Assembly: GCF_000422205.1 (NCBI RefSeq) | Contig: NZ_ATHV01000025.1 | Span: forward strand, 1-61,278 | Source: Desulfovibrio sp. X2 | GTDB taxonomy: Bacteria > Desulfobacterota > Desulfovibrionia > Desulfovibrionales > Desulfovibrionaceae | Reading direction: 5' to 3' | Length of the DNA: 61,278 nt | Shown: positions 1 to 9,415 of the stretch, in pieces | Position numbering within the stretch: the first letter of the stretch is position 1 | Layout of the letters: every line of letters starts with the position of its first letter | Translations under genes and position numbers: made by a program | The notes under the pieces: model-generated | What the model was told of the DNA's origin: nothing | What the model saw: only the letters and a program-made list of their open reading frames with translations | Databases searched by the model: none

Positions 1-195
1 GGCGAAAAAAACGGCCCGGTCTCCCGACCGAGCCGACGCGCACGCCAGGCCTTCCCCTGCACAATCCTTCCACGCCCAGGCGGCCTTCCGCCCGTCCCGC
101 CCAACCCCCGCATGCGAAGCGGGTCAAGGGGTCACCCCTTGCGCAGGGTGGGTCCAGGGAGGGGGCGCGCAGCCCCCTCCCTGGCCGCCGGAGGC
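1..195 (+). repeat. Composite palindromic repeat, partial copy (copy 0)
   Basis: The right third of a dispersed repeat that occurs in fuller form at 15604-16188, 19088-19683 (inverted) and 36715-37276. It starts at the first base of the window inside the hairpin with the CGGCCCGGTC / GACCGAGCCG arms, continues through the CAAGGGGT/ACCCCTTG palindrome, and ends in the terminal motif CCGCCGGAGGC at 185-195. The left part is missing because the window begins here. It lies 17 bp beyond the stop codon of the minus-strand gene at 213-1262. No open reading frame in it resembles a known protein. A repeat at the edge of the sequence suggests that assembly broke here. Confidence 0.8.
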
Positions 196-212
196 ATCTT
201 CACGGCTGCGCC

Positions 213-1262
213 CTACCCGGCGGCCTCCATGTCCCTGAAGAGGTCTTCGAGGCGCCGGCCCTGCTCCAGGATGATCTGGGCGTATTCGTGCTCCTTGGAG
301 GAGCTGTCCAGGGCCGCGGCGAGGCGGCGGGCGAAGCCGCCCACGACCATGAGCGGGTTGCGCAGCTCGTGGGCCATGGCTTCCAGGGCGGGCCGGGCGG
401 CTGCCACGTCGAGGGTTTCGAGGGTGGGGAGGTTTTCCGGGGCCTCCTTGGCGACCCTGGCGAAGAGGTCGCGGAAGGTGTGGCTGGCCTTGGCGATGAG
501 GTCGCGCAGTCCCTGGCGCACGTCGTCCGTGGCCACGAGCTTTTCGGAGATGCCGTAGAGGGTGCCCAGGGAGCCGATGACCAGGTCCTCGACCTCGGTT
601 TCGGGGACGCCGAGGAGCTGCTGGGCGTCGAGCAGGAAGGCGTGGATGTCCTGTTCCGAGCCGAAGCAGAGGCGGGCGAAGGTGTCGGCCACGTGGCAGA
701 AGCGCCACAGGGGGGGATCGTCGGGCGTGGGCGGGCGCGAGTGTGCGGGGGCGAAGTCCGCGAGGCAGCGCTCGGGCACGCCCCAGACGCGCATGGCCTG
801 GGCGCTCAGGCGCGCGGCAGTGCCGCCGGAGCAGCCTTGGGGCGCGAAGAAGCAGCCGGATTCCCAGAGGAAGCCGACCACGCAGGCTTCGCTTGGGGGC
901 CGGGCGGTGAAGTAGTCCTCGAGCGAGTCGGCGACCACGGCGCGGCAGAGCGCCCGGCGCCAGAAGTCGCTCGTGCCCAGGCTGTGCCCGCCCGAGCGCA
1001 TGAGGTTGCTCAGGGCGGAGACGGCGGCCCATTTGCGGGCGAAGGGGAAGCCGGTGCGCACCACGGCCTGGACAGGGGAGCCCACGCAGAAGCCGCCGCC
1101 GAAGTAGCCGCTGCGGGCGATGGTCTGGAAGAGCGCGGCCAGTTCCGGGATCGCGGCCATGAGACGGACGAGTTCGGCCGCCGTGGCCTTGTCGTCGAAG
1201 CAGAGGCGGACCAGGGCGCTGACGGTTTCGGGAAGCTCGGGAATGGGTTTTTCCTGCGTCAT
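213..1262 (-). CDS. HDOD-like protein with isolated HisKA phosphoacceptor domain
   Basis: A 349-residue cytoplasmic protein. The N-terminal ~220 residues resemble a divergent HDOD (HD-related output) domain: helical, with a GYFGGG/FCVGSPVQ region and no clear HD metal site. Residues ~285-349 form a histidine-kinase dimerisation helix with the H-box HELRNPLMVVGG (His298). The protein stops before any N, G1 or G2 box, so there is no ATPase domain. It could be a phosphotransfer partner of the adjacent hybrid kinase or the remnant of a longer kinase. It is the last gene of a minus-strand operon after the hybrid kinase (68-bp gap), and a repeat begins 17 bp past its stop. Domain calls are from motif inspection; the HDOD call is less certain than the HisKA call. 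Confidence 0.7.
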   Translation of the reverse strand: MTQEKPIPELPETVSALVRLCFDDKATAAELVRLMAAIPELAALFQTIARSGYFGGGFCVGSPVQAVVRTGFPFARKWAAVSALSNLMRSGGHSLGTSDFWRRALCRAVVADSLEDYFTARPPSEACVVGFLWESGCFFAPQGCSGGTAARLSAQAMRVWGVPERCLADFAPAHSRPPTPDDPPLWRFCHVADTFARLCFGSEQDIHAFLLDAQQLLGVPETEVEDLVIGSLGTLYGISEKLVATDDVRQGLRDLIAKASHTFRDLFARVAKEAPENLPTLETLDVAAARPALEAMAHELRNPLMVVGGFARRLAAALDSSSKEHEYAQIILEQGRRLEDLFRDMEAAG

Positions 1263-1330
1263 GGCCTTCTCCTGATTCCGCCCTGTCTAGCGCATGACGG
1301 GGCGGCCCACAAGGAGGCCGCGGGGGAAGC

Positions 1331-3841
1331 CTAGCCCGGCTCGGCCTCGGGCAGGATGACGACCTGGGCGCGGCCGGAGGAGGCGAGGCGGGAGAGGTCG
1401 AGCCCCCGGGTGAGGCCGGAGGGGATGAAGACGGTGCCGGAGAAGCCGCGGGCGAGGCGTTCCTCGATCTCCTCCACGGCGCAGTAGGCGACCTGTCCCT
1501 GGCAGATCATGGGCAGCCCTTCGTATTCCCGGATTCCGCCCTTGGAGAGGACCATGCAGGGGCCGCCGGTGGTCGGGCCGCCGTGCAGCAAGGCGCGGAT
1601 GGCGGCGAGCAGGCGTTCCTCGTCCACGGGCTTGGTCAGGGAGGCGTCGGCCCCCTTGGTCTCGCCCCCGTCCAGGGCGGTGATGACCAGCACGGGCACG
1701 TCGCGCGTGGCCGGGCTCGAGCGCAGGGCCTGGATGACGGTGCCGCCGTCCATGTGCGGCAGCATGAGGTCCATGGTGATCAGGTCGGGCGGGTTGGTGA
1801 CCGCGGCCTGCAGGGCCTTGAAGCCGTCCTCGGCGTCCTGCACGAGGAAGCCTTCGCCTTCGAGGACCTGGCGCAGGTAGAGGCGCATGTGCGCCTCGTC
1901 GTCCACGACGAGGATGCGCGGGGTGCCGTTGCCGTCCCGCTGGCAACGGACCTGGTAGGGGCTCAGGGGGCGGCTCTGGGCCAGCGGGGGCGCGGCCTCG
2001 AACTCGCGGGTCTGGTCGGAGAGGGGGAGGGTGAAATGGAACGCGCTGCCCTTGCCCGGTTCGCTCTCCACCCAGATGCGGCCGCCGTGCGACTCCACGA
2101 TGTAGCGGCAGATGGGCAGGCCGAGGCCCGTGCCCTTGGGCTTTTCGGTGAGCGTGTCGCCCGCCTGCTTGAAGCGCTCGAAGATGCCGGACTGGTCGCG
2201 CTCGGAGATGCCCGCGCCGGTGTCCGCGACGGTCACGTAGATGCGCCCCTTGTCGGCCTCGGCGGTCACGGTGACCGAGCCTTGGGCGGTGAACTTGAGG
2301 GCGTTGGAGAGCAGGTTGACCAGGACCTGGATGATGCGGTCGCGGTCGATGCGGACCAGGGGCAGGCTGTCCGCCATCTCCACGCGGCAGGCAAGGCCCT
2401 TCTGCTCCATGAGCGGCCGGATGGAGGCCACGGCCTGGCGGACGAGGCCGGAGAGGTCGGTCTCGCGCATGCGCCACTCGATCTTGCCCGCCTCCATCTT
2501 GGAGATGTCGAGCACGTCGTTGATCAGCTCGGTCAGGCGCTCGCCCTCGGAGACGATGATCGCGAGGTTGTCCTCGATCTGGCGCGCGGCCCGCCCGGTG
2601 CGCGGGTCGGTGTCCGGGAGCCGGGGCTTGACGATCTCGGAGAAGCGCTTGGCGATGATCTTGGCGAAGCCGAGCACCGAGGTGAGCGGAGTGCGCAGCT
2701 CGTGGGAGACCGTGGTGATGAAGTCGGTCTTCATGCGGTCGATCTCCTTTTCTGCGGTCACGTCGCGGATCAGGATGACCGTGCCCAGGCAGGCGGGCGA
2801 GCCCTCGCCCCGGGCGAGCACGGGCCGGGCCACGGCCTTGCCGGTGTTGCCGTCGCACAGGGCGATCTCGGCCGTGCGGGCGCCGTCGTGGCCGCCCTTG
2901 GCCTCTCCGGCCAGGGCGGCGAGGTCCGAGGGGAACATGAGCCGCGCGTCCTTGCCCGTGAGGTCGGTGTCCGGGGTGAAGCCGAACATCTCGAGGAGCG
3001 CCGGGTTGAACTGGACCACGCGGCCGGTCACGTCGATGACGAGCAGGCCGTCGGCCAGGCTGTCGATGATGGTCCGCAGGTGGGTCAGGGCGTCCTGCAG
3101 GTCGTGGCGGGTGACCTGCACCTCGTGCTCCAGGCGCGAGACCAGGCCGCGGATCTGCAGGGCCATGGAGCGCATGGTGCGGGCCAGGATGCCTATCTCG
3201 TCGTCGGACTCGATGGGCACGTCGGCCGAGAAGTCCTGGTCGCCCAGGCGCTTGGCGTACTCGGCGAGGTGCACCAGGGGCCGGGAGATGCGGTTCACGA
3301 GGACGAAGAGGACGATGAGGCAAAGCCCCATGATGGCCGCGAGGATGCCCTGCTGCTTGAGGATGGCCAGGGTGATGGAGCGGGTGATGGCCTGCTGGTC
3401 CATGCCCACGTGCACGAACCCGGCCACGCCCGCGAGGATGGGCATGGCCACGTCGATGTAGCTTCTGCCGTCGGCGCCGACGGTGCGCACCGTGGGTCCG
3501 GGAGGGGTGTCATGCAGGCCGCGCAGGGCCGCGGGCATGGCCGGGACGAAGGTGTGCGCCAGGACCTCGCCCTTGGGGTCCGTGACGAAGACGTAGGAGA
3601 TGCCGGATATTTCGAGATAGAGGTCGAGGTAGGACTGGATGGTGGAGGCGTCGCGGTTCAGGAGCAGCTCGCCCGAGGTGTTGGCGATGCTGCGGGCCAC
3701 GGCCTCGCCCTTGGCCGTGAACTCGCGGGTCATGCTCTGGTGCAGGGTGCGGGCGATGAGCACGGCGTTGCACAGGGCGATGACCCCGAAGACGGCCACG
3801 GTCAGCAGCAGGGTGCGGGTGAAGAGGCGGGAGAGCTTCAT
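1331..3841 (-). CDS. Membrane hybrid sensor histidine kinase (Cache-HAMP-PAS-HisKA-HATPase-REC)
   Basis: A hybrid kinase of 836 residues from the ATG at 3841, chosen because it overlaps the upstream stop as ATGA; an in-frame ATG lies 9 bp earlier. Order: TM1 (~8-30), a periplasmic single-Cache-like sensor (~35-155), TM2 (~160-182), HAMP, PAS (~255-365), HisKA with SHELRTP (His380), HATPase with N-box NLLSNALKF and G-box KGTGLGLPI, then a receiver with RILVVDDE and phosphoacceptor Asp691 (TMDLMLP). An ~80-residue tail of unknown function follows. The receiver with no separate output suggests phosphorelay to another protein. The gene is translationally coupled to a periplasmic binding protein, which suggests that the binding protein presents a ligand to the sensor. 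Confidence 0.9.
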   Translation of the reverse strand: MKLSRLFTRTLLLTVAVFGVIALCNAVLIARTLHQSMTREFTAKGEAVARSIANTSGELLLNRDASTIQSYLDLYLEISGISYVFVTDPKGEVLAHTFVPAMPAALRGLHDTPPGPTVRTVGADGRSYIDVAMPILAGVAGFVHVGMDQQAITRSITLAILKQQGILAAIMGLCLIVLFVLVNRISRPLVHLAEYAKRLGDQDFSADVPIESDDEIGILARTMRSMALQIRGLVSRLEHEVQVTRHDLQDALTHLRTIIDSLADGLLVIDVTGRVVQFNPALLEMFGFTPDTDLTGKDARLMFPSDLAALAGEAKGGHDGARTAEIALCDGNTGKAVARPVLARGEGSPACLGTVILIRDVTAEKEIDRMKTDFITTVSHELRTPLTSVLGFAKIIAKRFSEIVKPRLPDTDPRTGRAARQIEDNLAIIVSEGERLTELINDVLDISKMEAGKIEWRMRETDLSGLVRQAVASIRPLMEQKGLACRVEMADSLPLVRIDRDRIIQVLVNLLSNALKFTAQGSVTVTAEADKGRIYVTVADTGAGISERDQSGIFERFKQAGDTLTEKPKGTGLGLPICRYIVESHGGRIWVESEPGKGSAFHFTLPLSDQTREFEAAPPLAQSRPLSPYQVRCQRDGNGTPRILVVDDEAHMRLYLRQVLEGEGFLVQDAEDGFKALQAAVTNPPDLITMDLMLPHMDGGTVIQALRSSPATRDVPVLVITALDGGETKGADASLTKPVDEERLLAAIRALLHGGPTTGGPCMVLSKGGIREYEGLPMICQGQVAYCAVEEIEERLARGFSGTVFIPSGLTRGLDLSRLASSGRAQVVILPEAEPG

Positions 3842-5154
3842 TGCCGCCACCTCTCGATGTCGGCCGGGGTCGCGGGCACGAAGGTGCCGCCGCGGGCCAC
3901 GGTCAGGTAGACGTCCTTGAGCCCCTGGTGGTCCGTGGGGCTGTAGCGCAGGGCCCTGCCGATGCCGAGGTCGAGGTCGCCCGCGGCGGCGACCGCGGCG
4001 GCCAGCTCGCCTCGCGCGGGGATGCGCCCTACGGCGCGCAGCATCTCGTCCAGGGCCTTGGCGTCCAGGAAGCCCTCGAAGCTGACCAGGCTGTAGCGCA
4101 GGGGGGCGTATCCCTCGCCCCGCGCGCAGGGCGGCGGCGGGGGCGCGTAGCTGTCCATGGCGGCGCGGTATTCGCGCACGGCTTCGAGGGATGCATCCTC
4201 GTAGCTCGGCACCACCTGGGTGGCGAAGACGCCGCGCTCGTAGTCGCGGCCATCCTGCCCGGCGGCGCGTTCGAGCAGGGCGAGCATGGATTCGCCGCCG
4301 CCGAAGCTCAGCTGGAAAATGGGCGCGTCCATGCCCGCGGCGCGGGCGTCGCGCACGAAGGCCGCGCTGGCCTCGTAGGAGCCGACCGAGACGACGGCGT
4401 CGGGCCTGGCCTGGGCGATGAGCGCGGCCTGCCGGGCCATGGAGGCGGAGAATCCCTGGCCCCTGGCGTAGGTGGCCTCGCCCGCGATGGAGAGCCCGCG
4501 CGCCTCCAGGGCGCGGCGCACGCCGTCCCAGCCGCTGCGGCCGTAGGCGTCCATCTGGTAGAACACGGCGATGCGCGTGCGGTGCAGGGCGCAGCAGGTG
4601 TCCACGATGCGCTGGGTCTCGGCGCGGTACGAGTCGCGGAGGTTGAAGACGAAGGGAAGGTAGGGCTGCTCGCGCATGGATTGGGCTCCGGAGAAGGGGA
4701 AGAAGAGCAGCCCGCCGTGCTTGCAGAAGCCCTTGAGCAGGGGAAGGACGCGGGTGGTCGTGGGCGTGCCCACGTAGCCGAAGAGGAGCAGCACGCGGTC
4801 GTCGGTGAGGAACTCGATGGTGTTGCGCACGGCGCGGTCGGGATCGTAGCCGTCGTCGCGCGCCTCGATGCGCCAGGAGCGGCCGAAGATGCCCCCGTGC
4901 GCGTTGCGGTCGGCGAAGTAGGCCATGGCGCCGCGGTAGAGCTCCATGCCGAGCGAGCGCGAGGGACCGCTGAAGGCCGCGGACATGCCGAGCACGACCT
5001 CACCGTCGTCCTGCCCGGCGGCCGCGGACGGCGCGGGAAGGGCGAGGAGCGCGCAGAGGAGGGCGCAGAGGAAGGCGCACGGAAACGTGCGTGAAAAGAC
5101 AGCGGAAAGTGCACCGAAGGGTGCGCGAAGGAGCGCGTACGTCCGGCCGGTCAT
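3838..5154 (-). CDS. LIV-type periplasmic ligand-binding protein (sensory partner)
   Basis: A 438-residue type-1 periplasmic binding protein of the branched-chain amino acid/urea family. The ATG at 5154 gives an N-terminal hydrophobic signal ending near ALPAPSAAAG; the mature domain begins VVLGMSAAFSGPSRSLG, typical of LivJ/AmiC-like proteins. The reading frame is open further upstream, but that stretch is low-complexity and not convincing as protein. The gene has no permease or ATPase of its own; the next gene overlaps it by 4 bp and is a Cache-HAMP hybrid kinase. A sensing role, as in LuxP/LuxQ- or TorT/TorS-type pairs, is therefore more likely than transport. The ligand cannot be read from the sequence. 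Confidence 0.85.
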   Translation of the reverse strand: MTGRTYALLRAPFGALSAVFSRTFPCAFLCALLCALLALPAPSAAAGQDDGEVVLGMSAAFSGPSRSLGMELYRGAMAYFADRNAHGGIFGRSWRIEARDDGYDPDRAVRNTIEFLTDDRVLLLFGYVGTPTTTRVLPLLKGFCKHGGLLFFPFSGAQSMREQPYLPFVFNLRDSYRAETQRIVDTCCALHRTRIAVFYQMDAYGRSGWDGVRRALEARGLSIAGEATYARGQGFSASMARQAALIAQARPDAVVSVGSYEASAAFVRDARAAGMDAPIFQLSFGGGESMLALLERAAGQDGRDYERGVFATQVVPSYEDASLEAVREYRAAMDSYAPPPPPCARGEGYAPLRYSLVSFEGFLDAKALDEMLRAVGRIPARGELAAAVAAAGDLDLGIGRALRYSPTDHQGLKDVYLTVARGGTFVPATPADIERWRQ

Positions 5155-5451
5155 TCCCCCATCCTGTTCCGGTCGCCTCGTCCGGGATCTCGCCGGTCCC
5201 CGCCGCCTCCCCGCGGCCGACCGCGCGAACGGAGCGGGCGGGGAGAAAGGATGCCGCGGATCCTGAAAATCGGTAGCGCACAGAGCATAGCAGCACCTGC
5301 CCCCACAGGGAAAGACGGGACAGGCCCCCAAAGGCGAAAAAATCACCTCGACCGCGTCGCGGGGGGCCGGGTGCGCGGGGTCCGCCGGGTGCGCGGGGTC
5401 CGCCGGGGGATGCACCGGGGGATGCGCGGGGGGATGCGCCGGGGAAACGGG
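5155..5451. other. Intergenic region with GC-rich tandem repeats
   Basis: Non-coding spacer between the start of the binding-protein gene and the end of paaK. 5366-5401 contains two identical 18-bp units (starting GCCGGGTGCGCGG). From 5402 to ~5442 three imperfect GGGGGATGC units follow. 5230-5350 is less GC-rich and may hold the promoter of the sensory operon, but I see no convincing -35/-10 pair. No terminator with a T-tract is visible for the paaK end. Confidence 0.6.
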
Positions 5452-6756
5452 TCAGAGGCTGCGCTTGTCCACCACGCGGCGCGCCTTGCCCTCGGAGCGC
5501 GCGAGACTCCTGGGCTCGACCATGCGCACCTTGAAGGAGACGCCGAGTTCCGAGGCGAGCCGCTTCTCGACCTTCTTCACGTGCTCCACCTGCAGCATCA
5601 CCGAGCCCGTGGCCGTGCTCTCCTCGGCCGCCTCCACCAGCACCGTGGCCTCGTCGAGGTGGGACTCGCCGCGCGAAAGCTCGATCTGGTAGTGGGGCCC
5701 GAGGCCCTCGCTCTCCAGGAGCACGGCCTCCACCTGGCTCGGGAAGACGTTGACCCCGCGCACGATGAGCATGTCGTCGCTGCGGCCGATGATGCGGGAG
5801 ATGCGGCGGAAGGTGCGGCCGCAGGGGCAGGGCCCGTCGAGCAGCCGCGTGAGGTCGCCGGTGCGGTAGCGGATGAGGGGGAAGGCCTCCTTGGTCAGGG
5901 TGGTGACCACGAGCTCGCCGACCTCGCCCGGGGCCACGGGCTCGCCGCTGCCCGGGTCCACGACCTCGAAGAGGAAATGGTCCTCGTTGACGTGCAGCCC
6001 CCGGCGCTCCAGGCACTCCCCGGCCACGCCCGGGCCCATGAGCTCGGAGATGCCGTAGTTGTCCGTGGCCGTGACCTTGAGCCGGGCCTCGATCTCGCGG
6101 CGCATGCCCTCGGACCAGGGCTCGGCGCCGAACAGGCCGTAGCGCAGGGACAGGGAGTTGGTGTTCAGCCCCATCTCGTCCATGGTGTCGGCCAGGTGCA
6201 GGGCGTAGGAGGGGGTGCAGACAAGCGCGGTGGTGCGGTAGTCCTGCATGACCGTGACCTGCCGCCTGGTCCCTCCGGACGAGGCCGGGATGACCGAGGC
6301 GCCGAGCTCCTCGCAGCCGTAGTGGAAGCCGAGCCCCCCGGTGAACAGGCCGTAGTGCAGGGCCACCTGCACGAGGTCGTCGCGCGACACGCCGCCCGCG
6401 GTGAGGATGCGCGCGGCCAGGCGGGCCCAGCGGCGCACGTCGTTTCGCGTGTAGCCCACCACCGTGGGCTTGCCCGTGGTGCCGGAGGAGGCCTGGATGC
6501 GCACGACCTCGCGCATGGGCACGGCGAAGAGGCCGTAGGGGTAGTTGTCGCGCAGGTCCTGCTTGGTGGTGAAGGGGAGATTGCGCAGGTCGTCGAGGGA
6601 GCGGAAGTCGTCCGCGTCTATGTCCTGCTCCTCGAAGCGGCGGCGGTAGAGGGGGACGTTGCGCGCCACGCGGGTCAGCGTGGACTGCAGCCTCTCCAGC
6701 TGCAGGTCGCCCAGCGTCTCGCGGTCCATGCGCTCGTATTCGGGATCGAAATACAC
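5452..6756 (-). CDS. paaK: Phenylacetate-CoA ligase (AMP-forming)
   Basis: A 434-residue member of the PaaK branch of the ANL adenylating family, the usual length. The family activates phenylacetate (or a related aryl acid) to its CoA thioester with ATP. The ATP-binding P-loop ASSGTTGKPT is at ~89-98, followed by YGISE (adenine binding), the hinge-region motif YRTGDLT, and a C-terminal domain ending EGKARRVVDKRSL with the catalytic-type lysine. It is the last gene of the livKHMGF operon, 45 bp after livF. Pairing of PaaK with a Liv-type transporter is common in Desulfovibrio-type genomes and suggests uptake and catabolism of aromatic amino acids or their 2-oxo acids; the actual substrate is not shown. 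Confidence 0.93.
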   Translation of the reverse strand: MYFDPEYERMDRETLGDLQLERLQSTLTRVARNVPLYRRRFEEQDIDADDFRSLDDLRNLPFTTKQDLRDNYPYGLFAVPMREVVRIQASSGTTGKPTVVGYTRNDVRRWARLAARILTAGGVSRDDLVQVALHYGLFTGGLGFHYGCEELGASVIPASSGGTRRQVTVMQDYRTTALVCTPSYALHLADTMDEMGLNTNSLSLRYGLFGAEPWSEGMRREIEARLKVTATDNYGISELMGPGVAGECLERRGLHVNEDHFLFEVVDPGSGEPVAPGEVGELVVTTLTKEAFPLIRYRTGDLTRLLDGPCPCGRTFRRISRIIGRSDDMLIVRGVNVFPSQVEAVLLESEGLGPHYQIELSRGESHLDEATVLVEAAEESTATGSVMLQVEHVKKVEKRLASELGVSFKVRMVEPRSLARSEGKARRVVDKRSL

Positions 6757-6801
6757 GGCCTGCCTCCTTGTCTTTCCGGACCGTCCCCGGCGTGCCGCGC
6801 C

Positions 6802-7529
<728 letters not shown>

Positions 7530-7530
<1 letters not shown>

Positions 7531-8360
7531 CAGGCGTCCCCCTCGCCCTCGTCGCCGCCCTCGTCGCCGCCCAGATAGGCGGCGATGACCTCGGGGTCCT
7601 TCTGGACCTCGGCGGGCGTGCCCCGGGCGATGACCCGCCCGAAGGAGAGCACGGTCACGCTGTCCGACACGCCCATGACCAGGTCCATGTCGTGCTCCAC
7701 CAGGGCCACGCTCACGCCGCGCTCGTCGCGGATGCGCCGGATGAGCGCGCCCAGCCCCTTGGTCTCGCGCGGGTTGAGCCCGGCCGCGGGCTCGTCGAGC
7801 AGGAGCAGCACGGGGTCCGCGGCCAGGGCGCGGGCCATCTCGAGCAGGCGCTGCTTGCCGTAGGGCAGGTCGGACGCGGGGGCCCCGGCCAGGTCCGTGA
7901 GGCCCACGAAATCCAGGCAGTCCAGGGCGATGGCGCGGGCCTTTTTCTCCTCGCGCCAGTAGCGCGGCAGCTTGCACACGGCCTCGAGCACCGTGTAGCG
8001 CAGGCGGCGGTGCGCGCCGGTCATGACGTTCTCGAGCACGTTCATGTTGCCGAAGACCTGCAGGTTCTGAAAGGTGCGCACCACGCCCGCGCGCGCCCGC
8101 TCGTGCGGGGGCAGGCCGCTTATGTCGCGGCCCTCGAGGAGCACCCGGCCCGTGGCCGCGGGCACCATGCCGGTCACGGCGTTGAAGAGCGTGGTCTTGC
8201 CCGCGCCGTTGGGGCCGATGAGGCTCGCGACGGAGCCTTTCTCCACGCGCAGCGAGGCCTGCGTGAGGGCCGCCACGCCGCCGAAGCGCACGCTGACCTC
8301 CTCGGCCTGGAGCACGAGGGCCCCGGACGTCTCGCGCGCGGGCACGTCGGCCTCAGCCAT
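7530..8360 (-). CDS. livG: Branched-chain amino acid ABC transporter ATPase LivG
   Basis: A 276-residue ABC ATPase. Walker A GPNGAGKTTLFNAVTG, signature region LPYGKQRLLEMARAL (the LivG variant of LSGGQ), Walker B LLLLDEPAAGLNP and the switch VALVEHDMD are present. The extra loop between Walker A and signature is characteristic of LivG. A short acidic tail (GGDEGGDEGEGDA) comes from a small local repeat. It overlaps livM by 8 bp and pairs with LivF as the second nucleotide-binding subunit. Confidence 0.95.
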
Positions 8361-9414
8361 TGCCGCCCTCCCCTGCCCCGGCGCTCCCGGTCTGCCCGGT
8401 CTGCCCGGTCTGCCCGGTCTGCCCCGTCCGCGCGCCGCGCAGCCGGGCCGCGAGGCCCGCCCAGACGCGCTCGATAGTCCCGACGATGCCGCCGGGCAGG
8501 AACATGATGCAGGCGATGAGGATGGCGCCGTAGAGCAGCGTCTCCACGTCCTCGAAGGCGCTCAGGAACTCGGGCAGGGCGGTCAGGAAGAAGGCCCCGG
8601 CCACCGCGCCCCAGATGCTGCCCATGCCGCCGAGCACGACCATGACGATGTACTGCACCGAGTGCAGGAAGTTGAAGGACGAGGGGGCGATGAACTCCAG
8701 GTAGTGGGCGTAGAGCGCGCCCGAGAGCCCGGCGAAGCCAGCCGAGAGCACGAAGACGAAGAGCTTGGTGCGGGCCACGTCCACGCCCATGCAGCGGGCC
8801 GCGGCCTCCGAGGTGTGGATGGCGCGCAGCGCCCGCCCGGCGCGCGAGCGGATGAGGTTCTGCAGGAAGAGCACCTGGGCCGCCAGCAGGCAGGCCACGA
8901 GGCGGTAGTAGGAAAGGTCCGAGTCGAAGGAGAAGCCGAGGAGCGAGAGCCTGGGGATGCCCACCATGCCGGACGGCCCGCCGCTCAGATCCACCGCCTG
9001 GTTGAAGACGATGGAGACGATGACCCCGAAGCCCAGGGTGGCCATGGCCAGGTAGTGGCCCGAGAGCCTGAGCGTGGGGATGCCGATGAGCGTGGCGCAG
9101 ACCACGGTCAGGGCCACGGCCGCGCAGATGGCGGCCTCTGGCGGAAGCCCGGCGCGCGTGGTCAGCAGCGCCGAGGAGTAGGCCGCGATGCCCACGAAGG
9201 CCGCGTGGCCGAGCGAGACCTGCCCGGCGAAGCCGATGAGCAGGTTGAGCCCGGCCGCGGTCATGGCCGCCAGCGCGCCCAGGATCAGCACCGAGACGTA
9301 GTAGTCGTTGGCCAGCACGTGGGGCAGGGCCAGGAGCAGGGCCGCGAAGGCCAGCGTGGCCGCCAGGTCGCGTGCGAAGCCGCCCTGCATGAATCCGTCG
9401 CGTCCGGGGCCCAT
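8353..9414 (-). CDS. livM: Branched-chain amino acid ABC transporter permease LivM
   Basis: A 353-residue polytopic permease. The family motif GFAGQVSLGHAAFVGIAAY is near residue 65, and the EAA-like loop RSRAGRALRAIHTSEAAARCMG that contacts the ATPase is near 180. Around nine hydrophobic segments are visible. The C-terminal tail carries a TGQ tripeptide repeated four times, encoded by the 9-bp DNA repeat at 8391-8426. It starts 1 bp from the livH stop and ends inside livG, so livHMG are tightly coupled. Confidence 0.95.
   Translation of the reverse strand: MGPGRDGFMQGGFARDLAATLAFAALLLALPHVLANDYYVSVLILGALAAMTAAGLNLLIGFAGQVSLGHAAFVGIAAYSSALLTTRAGLPPEAAICAAVALTVVCATLIGIPTLRLSGHYLAMATLGFGVIVSIVFNQAVDLSGGPSGMVGIPRLSLLGFSFDSDLSYYRLVACLLAAQVLFLQNLIRSRAGRALRAIHTSEAAARCMGVDVARTKLFVFVLSAGFAGLSGALYAHYLEFIAPSSFNFLHSVQYIVMVVLGGMGSIWGAVAGAFFLTALPEFLSAFEDVETLLYGAILIACIMFLPGGIVGTIERVWAGLAARLRGARTGQTGQTGQTGQTGSAGAGEGGNG
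8391..8426. repeat. 9-bp tandem repeat inside livM
   Basis: Four consecutive copies of TCTGCCCGG (last copy TCTGCCCCG) on the plus strand. They encode a TGQ tripeptide repeat in the cytoplasmic tail of LivM. The period is a multiple of three, so copy-number change would keep the frame. Confidence 0.9.
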
Positions 9415-9415
9415 C

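Noticed and set aside
1583-3910. A 775-codon plus-strand frame opposite the hybrid kinase
   Set aside because: Composition dominated by G, A, H and D from antisense codons; no recognisable motif.
3838-5154. Binding protein as part of the neighbouring liv transporter
   Set aside because: That operon has its own livK, and this gene overlaps a sensor kinase instead.
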